The notes: generated by a model from the sequence alone, not told the origin. DNA of 10,094 nt from Gammaproteobacteria bacterium (GCA_024280785.1 JAJRPK010000413.1:1-10094); one strand, 5' to 3'; positions 1 to 6,797 are shown, counted from the first letter of the stretch. Numbers and translations are program-made.

Positions 1-281
1 GGAGCAGCTAACCGCACCCTAAATCTGAGCTAATGCTGCCTTTCTCGAAGCGCAAAAGCCAGTATATACTGCACGATTTAAGCGGCAATATAAACGTCCG
101 GCAAGCCATATCATTTATCGACAAAAATCCGTGTGTAAAGACTGGGGCTCACGGTTCTTTGAGTCAAACGATTACACCCTTTCATGGCCGCAATGGTGCG
201 TCTAATATTGACTCTTGGCTACACATTCAAAGTAAGAGCCGCTGCTTAAAATGATCAGACTCGTGGTAAAGTGCACATTCT
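1..281. other. Upstream region of bepA with no supported gene
   Basis: No gene can be supported here. All three minus-strand frames are closed within the first 60 bases. On the plus strand the first frame ends at a TAA at 31-33, so a few C-terminal codons of an upstream gene could be present but are too short to identify. A 73-codon frame (33-254) is open but has no ribosome binding site and no recognisable protein character. A 12-bp perfect palindrome CAGTATATACTG sits at 60-71. A TTGACT at 208-213 resembles a -35 box but has no convincing -10 at normal spacing, so the promoter of the protease gene is not located. Confidence 0.5.
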
Positions 282-1925
282 ATGAACATAAGTATAAAAA
301 ATAGCGATTCATTTCTATCGCGTCGAAAGAATAACATCAGCAGCACTCTAGCCTGTCGTCTTTTACTACTGGCCGCTTTCAAGCGCTGTAAAGACTACGG
401 GCTTATCACTCTACTCAGATGGCTATTGATAGCAGTGCTTGTTCTGCCGATATTTGTGACAGTATTGGTACCAAAATTCGTGACCGAAGTTGAGGCTATA
501 GAAGCCGTTGTATTACCTGAATTGGGAGATAGTATGGCGGGGCTTATGCCTCCCGCTCAAGAACGAGCCTTAGGTCAAGCCTGGCTAAAATCCTTTCGAG
601 CCGGCGTGCCTCTAGAACAAGACCCACTGCTATTCGAATACCTTGAAAATTTACTGCTTAGGCTCGCCAGTAACAGTGACCTCAGCGATAAACGGCTCGA
701 CTTAGTCGTGGTAAAAAACCCCACTATTAATGCCTTTGCTGTTCCTGGAGGCGTGGTCGGCATTAACACCGGCTTGCTGCGCTACGCTCAAGATGAAGCC
801 CAACTGTCTTCGGTTTTAACCCACGAACTAGCACATTTATCACAACGGCATTTTGCGCGCAGTGTAGAAGCATCTAAACGCGCTAACATCACTAGCATTG
901 TCGGTCTTCTGGCAGGAATAGCCGTAGCCGCCGCCGGAGGGGGCGGGAATGTTGCAACGGCCGCGATCATGACCTCACAAGCCGCTGCCTTGGACTCACG
1001 ATTACGATATAGCCGGTTACATGAACGAGAGGCAGATCGACTCGGAACGCAAACGCTGGTTCGAGCCGGATACCCCGCTCAAGCCGCCGCCGAAATGTTC
1101 AAACAAATGCTCAATACCTCTAGACTTTACGGTAACCGAACTCCAGAATTTTTGCGTACCCATCCGATTACCGAGTCTCGAGTAGCCGATGCCAGCAATC
1201 GCGCGCGGCAGCTACCGCCGATCGTTCGCCAACCCAGTATCGACTATTTATTAATGCGCACCCGAGTCATTGTACACGCAGGCTCTTCTGCAAAAAATAA
1301 TATCAAACATTTCAAACTGCAATTGAAAAATGTTGGCAAAAATGACTCTCACGGATCTTCTCCAAAGCAGAAGTCCAAATCCTATCACCGTGATGCCGCA
1401 CTCTACGGCTTAGCTATGTCGTACAATCAAAATGGTCAATGGAAAAAAGCCCGCAGGACACTAGCGCCTCTGCTAAAACAACAACCCGCGAGAATCCCTT
1501 ATTCACTGCTGGACATAGAAATTGACATCGAGGCTGGCGAATTAAAATTAGCAGAAAAACGCCTGAGTGACCTCAATGCTTTAATTCCAAAAAACTACCC
1601 CATTTCCATGCTGTTAGCCAAGACCCTGAGACAGAACAAAGAGTACAAAAGTGCGCAATTAGTCCTGCAATCGCTGGCAGAGACTCGCCCTAAGCAAGCC
1701 GATATCTGGTATATGCTGGCTGAAACTCACGGCCTGGCCTCTGATATTTTAAAACTGCACCAAGCTCGTGCCGAGTTTTTTTTATTGCGGGGTAACTTTA
1801 CTCAAGCGAGAAAACACCTTCATTACGCACTGAATCTCGCCCAGAACAATTACCATGTATCCGCCAGAATTAAAGAGCGTGTTCGGGAAATCAACGTCAT
1901 TCAACACACTATGAAAAATTTATAA
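282..1925 (+). CDS. bepA: BepA-like M48 family zinc metalloprotease with TPR domain
   Basis: Periplasmic metalloprotease of the BepA/YfgC type, which in E. coli assists or degrades outer-membrane proteins such as LptD at the BAM complex. The order is a hydrophobic segment at residues about 41-63, an M48 domain at about 75-315, and a TPR-like helical tail at about 370-540. The zinc site is visible: HELAH at 181-185 gives His181, Glu182 and His185, and EREAD at 248-252 gives Glu248. THP at 293-295 supplies His294, matching the regulatory His246 of E. coli BepA. The protein is 547 residues, longer than the roughly 487 of E. coli. The excess comes from a 40-residue tail before the hydrophobic segment and a Lys/Ser-rich linker at about 335-370. 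The ATG at 282 has no clear Shine-Dalgarno and is the only early Met, so the true start may be a later TTG or GTG near residues 54-57. The gene converges with nadA, leaving about 29 bases between the coding ends. Confidence 0.9.
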   Translation: MNISIKNSDSFLSRRKNNISSTLACRLLLLAAFKRCKDYGLITLLRWLLIAVLVLPIFVTVLVPKFVTEVEAIEAVVLPELGDSMAGLMPPAQERALGQAWLKSFRAGVPLEQDPLLFEYLENLLLRLASNSDLSDKRLDLVVVKNPTINAFAVPGGVVGINTGLLRYAQDEAQLSSVLTHELAHLSQRHFARSVEASKRANITSIVGLLAGIAVAAAGGGGNVATAAIMTSQAAALDSRLRYSRLHEREADRLGTQTLVRAGYPAQAAAEMFKQMLNTSRLYGNRTPEFLRTHPITESRVADASNRARQLPPIVRQPSIDYLLMRTRVIVHAGSSAKNNIKHFKLQLKNVGKNDSHGSSPKQKSKSYHRDAALYGLAMSYNQNGQWKKARRTLAPLLKQQPARIPYSLLDIEIDIEAGELKLAEKRLSDLNALIPKNYPISMLLAKTLRQNKEYKSAQLVLQSLAETRPKQADIWYMLAETHGLASDILKLHQARAEFFLLRGNFTQARKHLHYALNLAQNNYHVSARIKERVREINVIQHTMKNL

Positions 1926-1953
1926 TAATGGAGAGAAAAATCTATTGAGTGGT

Positions 1954-1980
1954 CTTACACCGGTTGTAAGGTTTTTATTT
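1954..1980 (+). terminator. Rho-independent terminator of bepA, embedded in nadA
   Basis: A 6-bp stem, CTTACA (1954-1959) pairing with TGTAAG (1965-1970), has the 5-base loop CCGGT and is followed by G and then TTTTTATTTT on the plus strand. This would end transcripts from the protease gene. The hairpin lies within the last codons and stop of nadA on the other strand (the TAA is read from 1957-1955), so the two convergent genes share it. In the minus direction the T-tract is missing, so it is probably one-directional. Confidence 0.6.
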
Positions 1981-3151
1981 TATTATTAAAATCTAACATT
2001 CTTTGCAATGGTATAGTCGCTCTTTTCGCCAAATCACTGTCGACAAAAATTTCGTTGGCACCTGTATCGAGACTTGCAGTCATACTCTCTAAGCTATTCA
2101 TTGCCATCCAGGGGCAATTGGCACAACTCTTACAGGTAGCTCCAGAACCCCCAGTAGGAGCAATCAAAAACTGTTTATCGGGAACCGATTGGTGCAGTTT
2201 ATAAAATATCCCTTGGTCGGTAGCGACAATAAATTTATCGTTGGGAAGTTCGACCGCAGCATTAATAATTTGCGTGGTTGAACCTACCACGTCGGCCAGC
2301 TCTAACACCGATGCCGGTGACTCGGGATGCGCCAGAACTGCAGCATCGGGGTATACCGCTTTTAAATCGTGAATTCCTTTGGCCTTAAATTCTTCGTGTA
2401 CAATACAGGAGCTATCCCACAACAGCATATCGGCACCGGTTTGTTTTTGAATATAACCACCCAAATACTTATCGGGAGCCCAAAGAATTTTTTCTCCACG
2501 CTCGTCTAAATATTCAATAATATCCAGCGCGATACTGGACGTAACTACCCAGTCAGCGCGGGCTTTAACTGCCGCTGAAGTATTAGCGTAAACCACTACA
2601 GTTCTATCCGGGTTTTGATCGCAAAATGTTGAAAAAGCATCTATAGGACAGCCGAGATCCAAGGAACAAGTTGCCTCTAATGTCGGCATTAAAACGCGTT
2701 TTTCCGGGCTCAAAATCTTTGCCGTTTCGCCCATAAACTTTACTCCGGCAACGATCAGAGTATCGGCCGAATGCTTAGCGCCAAAACGAGCCATTTCCAA
2801 AGAGTCAGAAACGACGCCCCCTGTTTCTTCAGCTAAACGTTGAATCATCGGGTCGGTGTAGTAATGAGCGATAATAGCCGCATTTTCGCGCTCAAGTAAT
2901 ACTCGGATCTTATCCGCCGCCAATTGGTAGTCCGCCTCGTCACAGCCTGGTGCGGGCGGCTCGTATAAGTGGCGTTTTACAATGTCATCGGCTGAGCCTG
3001 AATAACTATTCATATCATCGGCGCTGTATACATTCGGGCTGCTACTCGTTGCGCTCACCCCCACAATGCCCACATTACTCGAGTCGATAGAACTATTTGT
3101 CGGGGCGATAAAAATGCCTTCCGGAGGAGAAGATAGATTAGAGTCTTTCAT
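1955..3151 (-). CDS. nadA: Quinolinate synthase A (NadA)
   Basis: Cytoplasmic [4Fe-4S] enzyme of de novo NAD synthesis, condensing iminoaspartate with dihydroxyacetone phosphate to quinolinate. The three cluster ligands are seen as Cys162 (TLEATCSLDLGCP), Cys249 (WDSSCIVHEEF) and Cys346 in the CKSCANCPW motif. All three are shifted by exactly 49 residues from E. coli Cys113, Cys200 and Cys297, so the core aligns without gaps. Other family signatures are AHYYTD at 95-100, VKFMGETAKIL at about 137-147, and APTGGSGATC before the CxxCxxC. The product is 398 residues against 347 in E. coli. The excess is an N-terminal Ser-rich stretch (12 Ser in the first 46). Met47 would give a 352-residue protein of normal length, but neither start has a clear ribosome binding site. 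The first Met lies about 30 bases after a likely transcription start. No nadB or nadC is in view. Confidence 0.96.
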   Translation of the reverse strand: MKDSNLSSPPEGIFIAPTNSSIDSSNVGIVGVSATSSSPNVYSADDMNSYSGSADDIVKRHLYEPPAPGCDEADYQLAADKIRVLLERENAAIIAHYYTDPMIQRLAEETGGVVSDSLEMARFGAKHSADTLIVAGVKFMGETAKILSPEKRVLMPTLEATCSLDLGCPIDAFSTFCDQNPDRTVVVYANTSAAVKARADWVVTSSIALDIIEYLDERGEKILWAPDKYLGGYIQKQTGADMLLWDSSCIVHEEFKAKGIHDLKAVYPDAAVLAHPESPASVLELADVVGSTTQIINAAVELPNDKFIVATDQGIFYKLHQSVPDKQFLIAPTGGSGATCKSCANCPWMAMNSLESMTASLDTGANEIFVDSDLAKRATIPLQRMLDFNNKIKTLQPV

Positions 3152-3188
3152 GCCGTAACAACCATGAACTGAGGCAACCGAGAATGTA

Positions 3189-3216
3189 ATTATAAAGATA
3201 GCGGGAACTTTTGCAG
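3189..3216 (-). promoter_or_regulatory. Candidate nadA promoter
   Basis: On the minus strand a perfect TATAAT (3194-3189) lies 37 bases upstream of the first nadA ATG. With a 16-base spacer the -35 position reads CTGCAA (3216-3211), a weak match. The -10 is the convincing part. Transcription would begin near 3182, giving a leader of about 30 bases for the long NadA start. Confidence 0.45.
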
Positions 3217-3247
3217 TGTAACATAACCTTAATCAGTGCAATCAAGT

Positions 3248-3270
3248 TCACCCTCCGTGCTGGAGGGTGA
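3248..3270. repeat. GC-rich perfect inverted repeat (9-bp stem)
   Basis: TCACCCTCC (3248-3256) pairs perfectly with GGAGGGTGA (3262-3270) around the loop GTGCT. No T-tract follows on either strand, so it is not a standard terminator. It lies upstream of the nadA -10 and about 215 bases before the first SDR gene. It could be a protein-binding operator, a REP-like unit or a transcription barrier between the divergent genes; the sequence does not decide. Confidence 0.6.
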
Positions 3271-3326
3271 CATTAAACCGGTTAGCCATTCCCACCACAG
3301 TTGCGTTAGCGTTGGATGAAAACGTA

Positions 3327-3357
3327 CCTTTATTTATTTGTAATAAATAAATAAAGG
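3327..3357. repeat. AT-rich perfect inverted repeat (13-bp stem)
   Basis: CCTTTATTTATTT (3327-3339) and AAATAAATAAAGG (3345-3357) are exact reverse complements around the 5-base loop GTAAT. The arms are internally repetitive (TTTA units). It lies about 130 bases before the first SDR gene. An operator or an untranslated-leader hairpin is possible. As a terminator it would be weak because almost all pairs are A-T. Confidence 0.6.
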
Positions 3358-3483
3358 GGCCGATTCGCTTCAATAGACGGTAAAATGGCGAACCAAACAC
3401 CCCTCGCATCTTTCGGCTCGCTATAGAATTCAGCCATACAATAATAGCTGGCCCATGCTGCAACAACTTGATAGGTTAAATCT

Positions 3484-4275
3484 ATGAGCATTCTTGATAA
3501 ATTCAGATTAGATGGCAAAGTTGCCGTCGTCACTGGTGGTGGTCGCGGGATAGGAGCGGCCTGCGCTAAAGCATTTGCAGAAGCCGGTGCCAATATTGTC
3601 ATTGGCGCTCGAACGATGAGCGAACTAGAAAGCGTACAGGCCGAAATAGAAGCGCTCGGCCAAAAAGCTGTGGTCATCAAACTCGATGTACTTAACCAAG
3701 ATGATCGAGAAAACTTTATTAACGCCGCAATCGATGCCTTTGGTCGAATTGATATTTTAGTCAATAACGCAGGCGGCTTTCCACCCAAACCCGCATTAAA
3801 AACTTCGATCGATGATTTCGAAGCAGCGTTTCGGTTTAACGTCTCAACCGCATTGGCTTGTACCCAATTGGCGATTCCAAAAATGATAGAGACAGCTGGT
3901 GAAGGTTCTATTATCAACATCTCATCCGTCGCCGGGCATGAACCCTGTTCGCAATTTGTAGCCTACGGTGTAGCTAAATCATCCCTGAGCTTTTTAACCA
4001 AAGAGCTAGCGCAAGAATTTGCTCCGAAGATTCGCGTCAATGCCATTGCCGTAGGTTCGACCAAAACCGAAGCATTAAACACGGTACTAACTCCACAGAT
4101 AGAGAAAGATATGGTTGACCTAACACCTATGAACCGCTTAGGTGAGGTAGAGGACATTTCTGCTTGCGCACTTTATTTGGCATCACCCGCTTCGGCTTAC
4201 CTTACCGGTGATATCATTCAGGTCAATGGTGGACTCAACTCACTCAACATGAAAATGCCAAGGGCTTTCGATTAA
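3484..4275 (+). CDS. SDR family dehydrogenase, HdhA/FabG-like
   Basis: Classical short-chain dehydrogenase/reductase, 263 residues, cytoplasmic, using NAD(P) to oxidise or reduce a hydroxyl/keto pair. The Rossmann motif TGGGRGIG is at 17-24, NNAGG at 94-98 and the structural Asn at 119. The catalytic triad is complete: Ser148 in NISSVAG, Tyr161 and Lys165 in YGVAK, with the usual Ser-Tyr spacing of 13. Arg43 right after the second beta strand (VIGAR) favours NADP(H), though this is only a rule of thumb. From memory, the stretches VNNAGGxxPKP, TPQIEKDM and TPMNRLG resemble 7-alpha-hydroxysteroid dehydrogenase HdhA more than FabG. This hints at a steroid or other alicyclic hydroxyl but does not prove it. 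The gene heads a same-strand run with 63 bases to the enoyl-CoA hydratase, so a 3-hydroxyacyl-CoA dehydrogenase role is plausible. The start is preceded only by a weak TAGGT at 8-9 bases. Confidence 0.9.
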   Translation: MSILDKFRLDGKVAVVTGGGRGIGAACAKAFAEAGANIVIGARTMSELESVQAEIEALGQKAVVIKLDVLNQDDRENFINAAIDAFGRIDILVNNAGGFPPKPALKTSIDDFEAAFRFNVSTALACTQLAIPKMIETAGEGSIINISSVAGHEPCSQFVAYGVAKSSLSFLTKELAQEFAPKIRVNAIAVGSTKTEALNTVLTPQIEKDMVDLTPMNRLGEVEDISACALYLASPASAYLTGDIIQVNGGLNSLNMKMPRAFD

Positions 4276-4326
4276 TAGCCAGAACGGCTTAGCATTAATA
4301 TCGTCATCCCGCTAAGAAAGCAAACT

Positions 4327-4338
4327 CGGAGATAAACT
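4327..4338 (+). promoter_or_regulatory. Ribosome binding site deciding a GTG start
   Basis: GGAG (4328-4331) lies 7 bases before the GTG at 4339. The next residues match the crotonase N-terminus (VIFEKKGHVAWITINRPEK), so GTG is the proper start, and no earlier in-frame ATG has a comparable site. Confidence 0.65.
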
Positions 4339-5145
4339 GTGCCAGCAGTAATATTTGAAAAAAAAGGTCACGTTGCCTGGATTACCATTAATCGCCCTGA
4401 GAAAAAAAACACATTAAACGCTGAAGTTTTTGTACTGTTATCAGAAGCATGGCAAGAAGCACGCGAAGACAATACTATTCGTGTGGCCGTGCTCACGGCG
4501 GCCGGCGAGGTCGACTTTTGCTGCGGTGGTGATTTAACCAGTGTCATCCCATTATGGACAGGTGCTAAACAACCCGAAAATGATATTGAAAGAAAACTGC
4601 TGGCCGACCCGCAGATCGTCGATAAGACTTTGTTAAAAAACGAACACTTTGTTAAACCTATCGTTTGCGCTATTAATGGCCGGGCACTGGGTGGCGGCTG
4701 CGAAATCCTACAGGCTACCGATATCCGTATCGCCTCTGAGCATGCGATCTTTGGTTTACCCGAACCTAAGTTGGGAATTATCCCTGGAGGAGGCTCCACC
4801 GTCCGACTAGCTCGACAGTTACCTTGGGCGCACGCAATGAAAATACTGCTCTGCGGCGAACCCGTGACCGCACCCCAAGCTCTGGAAATGGGATTAATCA
4901 GTGAAGTAGTTGCCGCTAACGCTCTAATGGAAAGAGCCGAAAAAACGGCTGCACAAATAGCCTCGCTTGCGCCACTTGCAGTTCAGGCAATCAAGCGTGC
5001 AGCATTAGAAACCCACACCATGCCTTGGGCTGATGCGTTCCATTTTGAAATGGGTCAGTCAGCAACCACGACGATGTCCAAAGACGCTCGCGAAGGAACC
5101 AAGGCCTTTAGAGAAAAACGCAAAGCTGTTTTTATTGGTGAATAG
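4339..5145 (+). CDS. Enoyl-CoA hydratase/isomerase (crotonase family)
   Basis: Crotonase-fold enzyme, 268 residues, acting on acyl-CoA esters and most likely adding water to a 2-enoyl-CoA. The N-terminal signature VAWITINRPEKKNTLN is at 12-27, an oxyanion-hole segment FCCGGDL at 60-66, and the core GRALGGGCE at 114-122. Both catalytic glutamates of true hydratases are kept: Glu122 and Glu142 (GLPEPKLG), 20 residues apart, as Glu144 and Glu164 are in the rat enzyme. The C-terminus EGTKAFREKRK is typical of the family. The oxyanion-hole stretch has Cys-Cys where Ala or Ser is common. A region at about 67-105 is longer than in short family members and probably shapes the acyl pocket. It follows the HdhA-like SDR and precedes the thiolase-like gene, so hydration followed by oxidation in one pathway fits. 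The natural substrate is not evident. A hydrolase or isomerase cannot be excluded, because crotonases change chemistry easily. Confidence 0.9.
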   Translation: MPAVIFEKKGHVAWITINRPEKKNTLNAEVFVLLSEAWQEAREDNTIRVAVLTAAGEVDFCCGGDLTSVIPLWTGAKQPENDIERKLLADPQIVDKTLLKNEHFVKPIVCAINGRALGGGCEILQATDIRIASEHAIFGLPEPKLGIIPGGGSTVRLARQLPWAHAMKILLCGEPVTAPQALEMGLISEVVAANALMERAEKTAAQIASLAPLAVQAIKRAALETHTMPWADAFHFEMGQSATTTMSKDAREGTKAFREKRKAVFIGE

Positions 5146-5162
5146 CTTTTCTTATATAATAA

Positions 5163-5191
5163 TGGCCAAGTAATATTTTATTCGCTATAAA
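5163..5191 (+). promoter_or_regulatory. Possible internal promoter before the small ORF
   Basis: TGGCCA (5163-5168, 4 of 6 matches to TTGACA) and TATAAA (5186-5191, 5 of 6 to TATAAT) are 17 bases apart. Transcription would begin near 5198, leaving about 18 bases before the AGGAG site of the small ORF. The region is AT-rich, so a chance match is quite possible. A TATAAT at 5155-5160 is an alternative -10 without a well-spaced -35. Confidence 0.3.
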
Positions 5192-5195
5192 ATAT
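5173..5195. repeat. AT palindrome overlapping a candidate -10
   Basis: ATATTTTAT (5173-5181) and ATAAAATAT (5187-5195) are exact reverse complements around TCGCT. It covers the spacer and -10 of the candidate promoter, a usual place for a repressor operator. It could equally be a weak leader hairpin. Its arms differ from those of the 3327-3357 palindrome, so the two are not obviously sites for one regulator. Confidence 0.5.
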
Positions 5196-5215
5196 CTCAG
5201 CTTCTATACCCAAGC

Positions 5216-5226
5216 AGGAGCGATAC
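5216..5226 (+). promoter_or_regulatory. Strong ribosome binding site of the small ORF
   Basis: AGGAG (5216-5220) is followed by six bases and then ATG at 5227, close to the ideal spacing. This is among the best Shine-Dalgarno sites in the window, and it belongs to a 23-codon frame and not to the large gene that follows. Confidence 0.65.
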
Positions 5227-5298
5227 ATGCGTAGCGCGCCCTCGCTTAACAAATACAAACCCAAGAAAAACTCCAAGTTAACTGGACCGACACTATGA
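5227..5298 (+). CDS. 23-residue basic ORF coupled to the thiolase-like gene
   Basis: A short frame of 23 codons runs from ATG at 5227 to TGA at 5296-5298. The stop overlaps the start of the thiolase-like gene (5295) in the four bases ATGA. It has a strong AGGAG site six bases ahead, whereas the large gene has only a weak GGA at 5284-5286. This layout is typical of translational coupling: ribosomes finishing the small ORF restart on the large one. The peptide is basic (five Lys and one Arg), begins MRSAPSLNKYKPKK, has no membrane segment, and shows no run of a single amino acid as in classical attenuators. No protein family is recognised. It may act only as a leader whose translation sets the level of the next gene, or it may be a real small protein. 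Confidence 0.5.
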   Translation: MRSAPSLNKYKPKKNSKLTGPTL

Positions 5299-6767
5299 CC
5301 GTAGCAGACAACACTCCCCTATTAGTTGGCATTGGCGCCGTACAACAAAAAACCACAGATTTAACGAAAGCCAAAGAGCCTATTGCACTAATGATAGATG
5401 CTGTGAAGATAGCACTGGCAGACTGCCAAGCCCCGGAAATTGCCAGTGATATTCAGCGTATAACAGTCCCTAAAGGCCTTTGGGCTTACACAAATCCGGC
5501 TGCACTTATTGCCAAAGAAATTGGCTCCCAACATTGTCATACTGAATTTGCTGATTTTGGAATATTACAACAAACCAATTTGTCCGACGCCTGCCGTGAT
5601 ATAGCCAATGGAGATATTGACTGTGCAATGGTAGTAGGCGGTGAAGCCAAGTTTCGACAGCTACAAGCGGCCATTCAAGGAATAGAGATAAGTGACACTG
5701 AACAGCTCGATTCCAAACCTGATACTTTTTTGCAACCCAAGGCCGAACTCTGGTCAGAAATTGAATCCAATACCGGGCTCGGCATGGCAGTCGGTTTTTA
5801 TGCACTATTAGAAAGTGCCATTTGCCACGCCAGTGGACAAACACTAGACCAACACCGCGACGCCATCGCCAAAACCTATGCCCGCTTTAGCGAAATCGCC
5901 GCCGCTAATCCCGACGCGTGGTCGGATGAAGCCGTGAGCGTCGAATACATCCGCAATGGCAGCGCCAAAAATAAGATGCTGGCATTTCCCTATACCAAAC
6001 TTCACAATAGTCAATGGAACGTCGATCAGGCCTGTGCATTAATATTCTGTTCGGCAAAAAAAGCTCGTGCATTAAAGATCCCCGAAGAAAAATGGGTATT
6101 CCCGATCGCAAGTACCGAGTCAAATCAGATGTTAAATGTCTCTCAACGACCGGATCTAGCCAACTCCGCTGGCGCAAAAATTGCCGGACTGCGGGCGCTA
6201 GAGATTGCGGGGCGTTCAATTGACGACATGGATTTCATTGAACTTTATAGCTGTTTTCCCGCTGCCGTTAATCTTTATGTTAAAGCGTTAGATATCCCCG
6301 CTGATAGGGACTTAACTGTCGGAGGAGCCATGCCCTTTGCTGGAGGGCCGTTAAATAACTTTTTTTTACAAGCCACGGTAAAGCTGGCTAAGAAGCTGCG
6401 CGAAAAACCAGGTAGCTATGCGTTAGCAAGCTGTGTCAGCGGCATGTTTACCAAACAAGGTTATGGCATTTGGTCTTCGGCACCCGGCGACCAACCTTTT
6501 GGTTTTGCCGACGTGTCAGAAGAAGTTTGTGCCGCAGAAAAACCTGTAGCCTTGATCGAACCCTCCGAGGGAAAGGTTCGCATCATTGCCACCACCGTAC
6601 TCTATGAAGGCTTGGACGCGAAGAAACTGGTGGCCGTTTGCGAATACGATAACGGCATACGAACGGCGAGCTTTTCTGATCAACCCAATGATCTGCAGGC
6701 CGGTATAGAACGAAACCTGGTGGGCGAAACGGCCACCATAAACCAAGAAGGCCAACTGCGTTTATAA
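5295..6767 (+). CDS. Thiolase-like protein, TLP1 type, with additional C-terminal domain
   Basis: 490-residue member of the thiolase superfamily, often annotated acetyl-CoA acetyltransferase. It resembles mycobacterial TLP1 (SCP2-thiolase-like protein type 1) and Rv1867-type proteins. The thiolase fold is suggested by PLLVGIGAVQQKT (8-20), the DCAMVVGGEAKF strand (109-120), DFIELYSCFPAAV (313-325) and GGAMPFAGGPLNN (343-355). Residues about 415-490 form the extra C-terminal beta-rich domain of this subfamily. The N-terminal nucleophilic Cys expected near 90-96 is absent (LQQTN there). The catalytic HPxG loop is replaced by GGPLNN. Cys380 in ASCVSGM lies near the position of the C-terminal thiolase Cys. 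Normal thiolysis is therefore doubtful; acyl-CoA binding or another carbon-carbon reaction is more likely. The start is secure: TAA at 5247 closes the frame upstream and no other start codon lies between. It is cytoplasmic and is followed by the second SDR after 78 bases. Confidence 0.8.
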   Translation: MTVADNTPLLVGIGAVQQKTTDLTKAKEPIALMIDAVKIALADCQAPEIASDIQRITVPKGLWAYTNPAALIAKEIGSQHCHTEFADFGILQQTNLSDACRDIANGDIDCAMVVGGEAKFRQLQAAIQGIEISDTEQLDSKPDTFLQPKAELWSEIESNTGLGMAVGFYALLESAICHASGQTLDQHRDAIAKTYARFSEIAAANPDAWSDEAVSVEYIRNGSAKNKMLAFPYTKLHNSQWNVDQACALIFCSAKKARALKIPEEKWVFPIASTESNQMLNVSQRPDLANSAGAKIAGLRALEIAGRSIDDMDFIELYSCFPAAVNLYVKALDIPADRDLTVGGAMPFAGGPLNNFFLQATVKLAKKLREKPGSYALASCVSGMFTKQGYGIWSSAPGDQPFGFADVSEEVCAAEKPVALIEPSEGKVRIIATTVLYEGLDAKKLVAVCEYDNGIRTASFSDQPNDLQAGIERNLVGETATINQEGQLRL

Positions 6768-6797
6768 TTGATCGCTAAAGTTGACCTGACATAAAAT
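6768..6797 (+). promoter_or_regulatory. Possible internal promoter before the second SDR
   Basis: TTGATC (6768-6773) and TAAAAT (6792-6797) are separated by 18 bases and match the sigma-70 boxes at 4 and 5 of 6 positions. It begins immediately after the stop of the thiolase-like gene and would give a leader of about 40 bases to the ATG at 6846. It could add transcription of the last operon gene. Confidence 0.3.

Larger units (their letters stand above)
3152..3483. other. Intergenic region between divergent nadA and the SDR operon
   Basis: This region of about 330 bases separates divergently transcribed genes. It holds the nadA -10 and two perfect inverted repeats, at 3248-3270 and 3327-3357, listed separately. 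Minus-strand open frames crossing it (for example 3248-3466 from a TTG start) have no ribosome binding site or family signature and run through the palindromes, so they are not called. A TACAAT at 3437-3442 could be a -10 for the operon, but no matching -35 is seen. Confidence 0.55.

Noticed and set aside
60..71. CAGTATATACTG palindrome as a LexA-type SOS box
   Set aside because: A LexA box needs CTGT and ACAG half-sites with a longer centre; here the half-sites are CAG and CTG, so it does not fit.
33..254. 73-codon plus-strand frame starting at ATG 33
   Set aside because: It has no ribosome binding site, no recognisable domain and a composition unlike the clear genes. The overlap of its ATG with an upstream TAA is not enough evidence.
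3149..3166. Five-codon upstream frame (minus strand) ending in ATGA overlap with the first nadA ATG
   Set aside because: It has no Shine-Dalgarno and is so short that chance is likely, unlike the small ORF at 5227.
3248..3920. Minus-strand frames across the SDR leader and into the first SDR gene
   Set aside because: The longer one is antisense to a clear SDR, and the shorter one begins at TTG without a ribosome binding site and passes through both palindromes. Neither shows family motifs.
4288..4316. CTTAGC and GCTAAG inverted pair between the first SDR and the hydratase
   Set aside because: Only six bases per arm with a long spacer and no T-tract, so neither a terminator nor a convincing operator.
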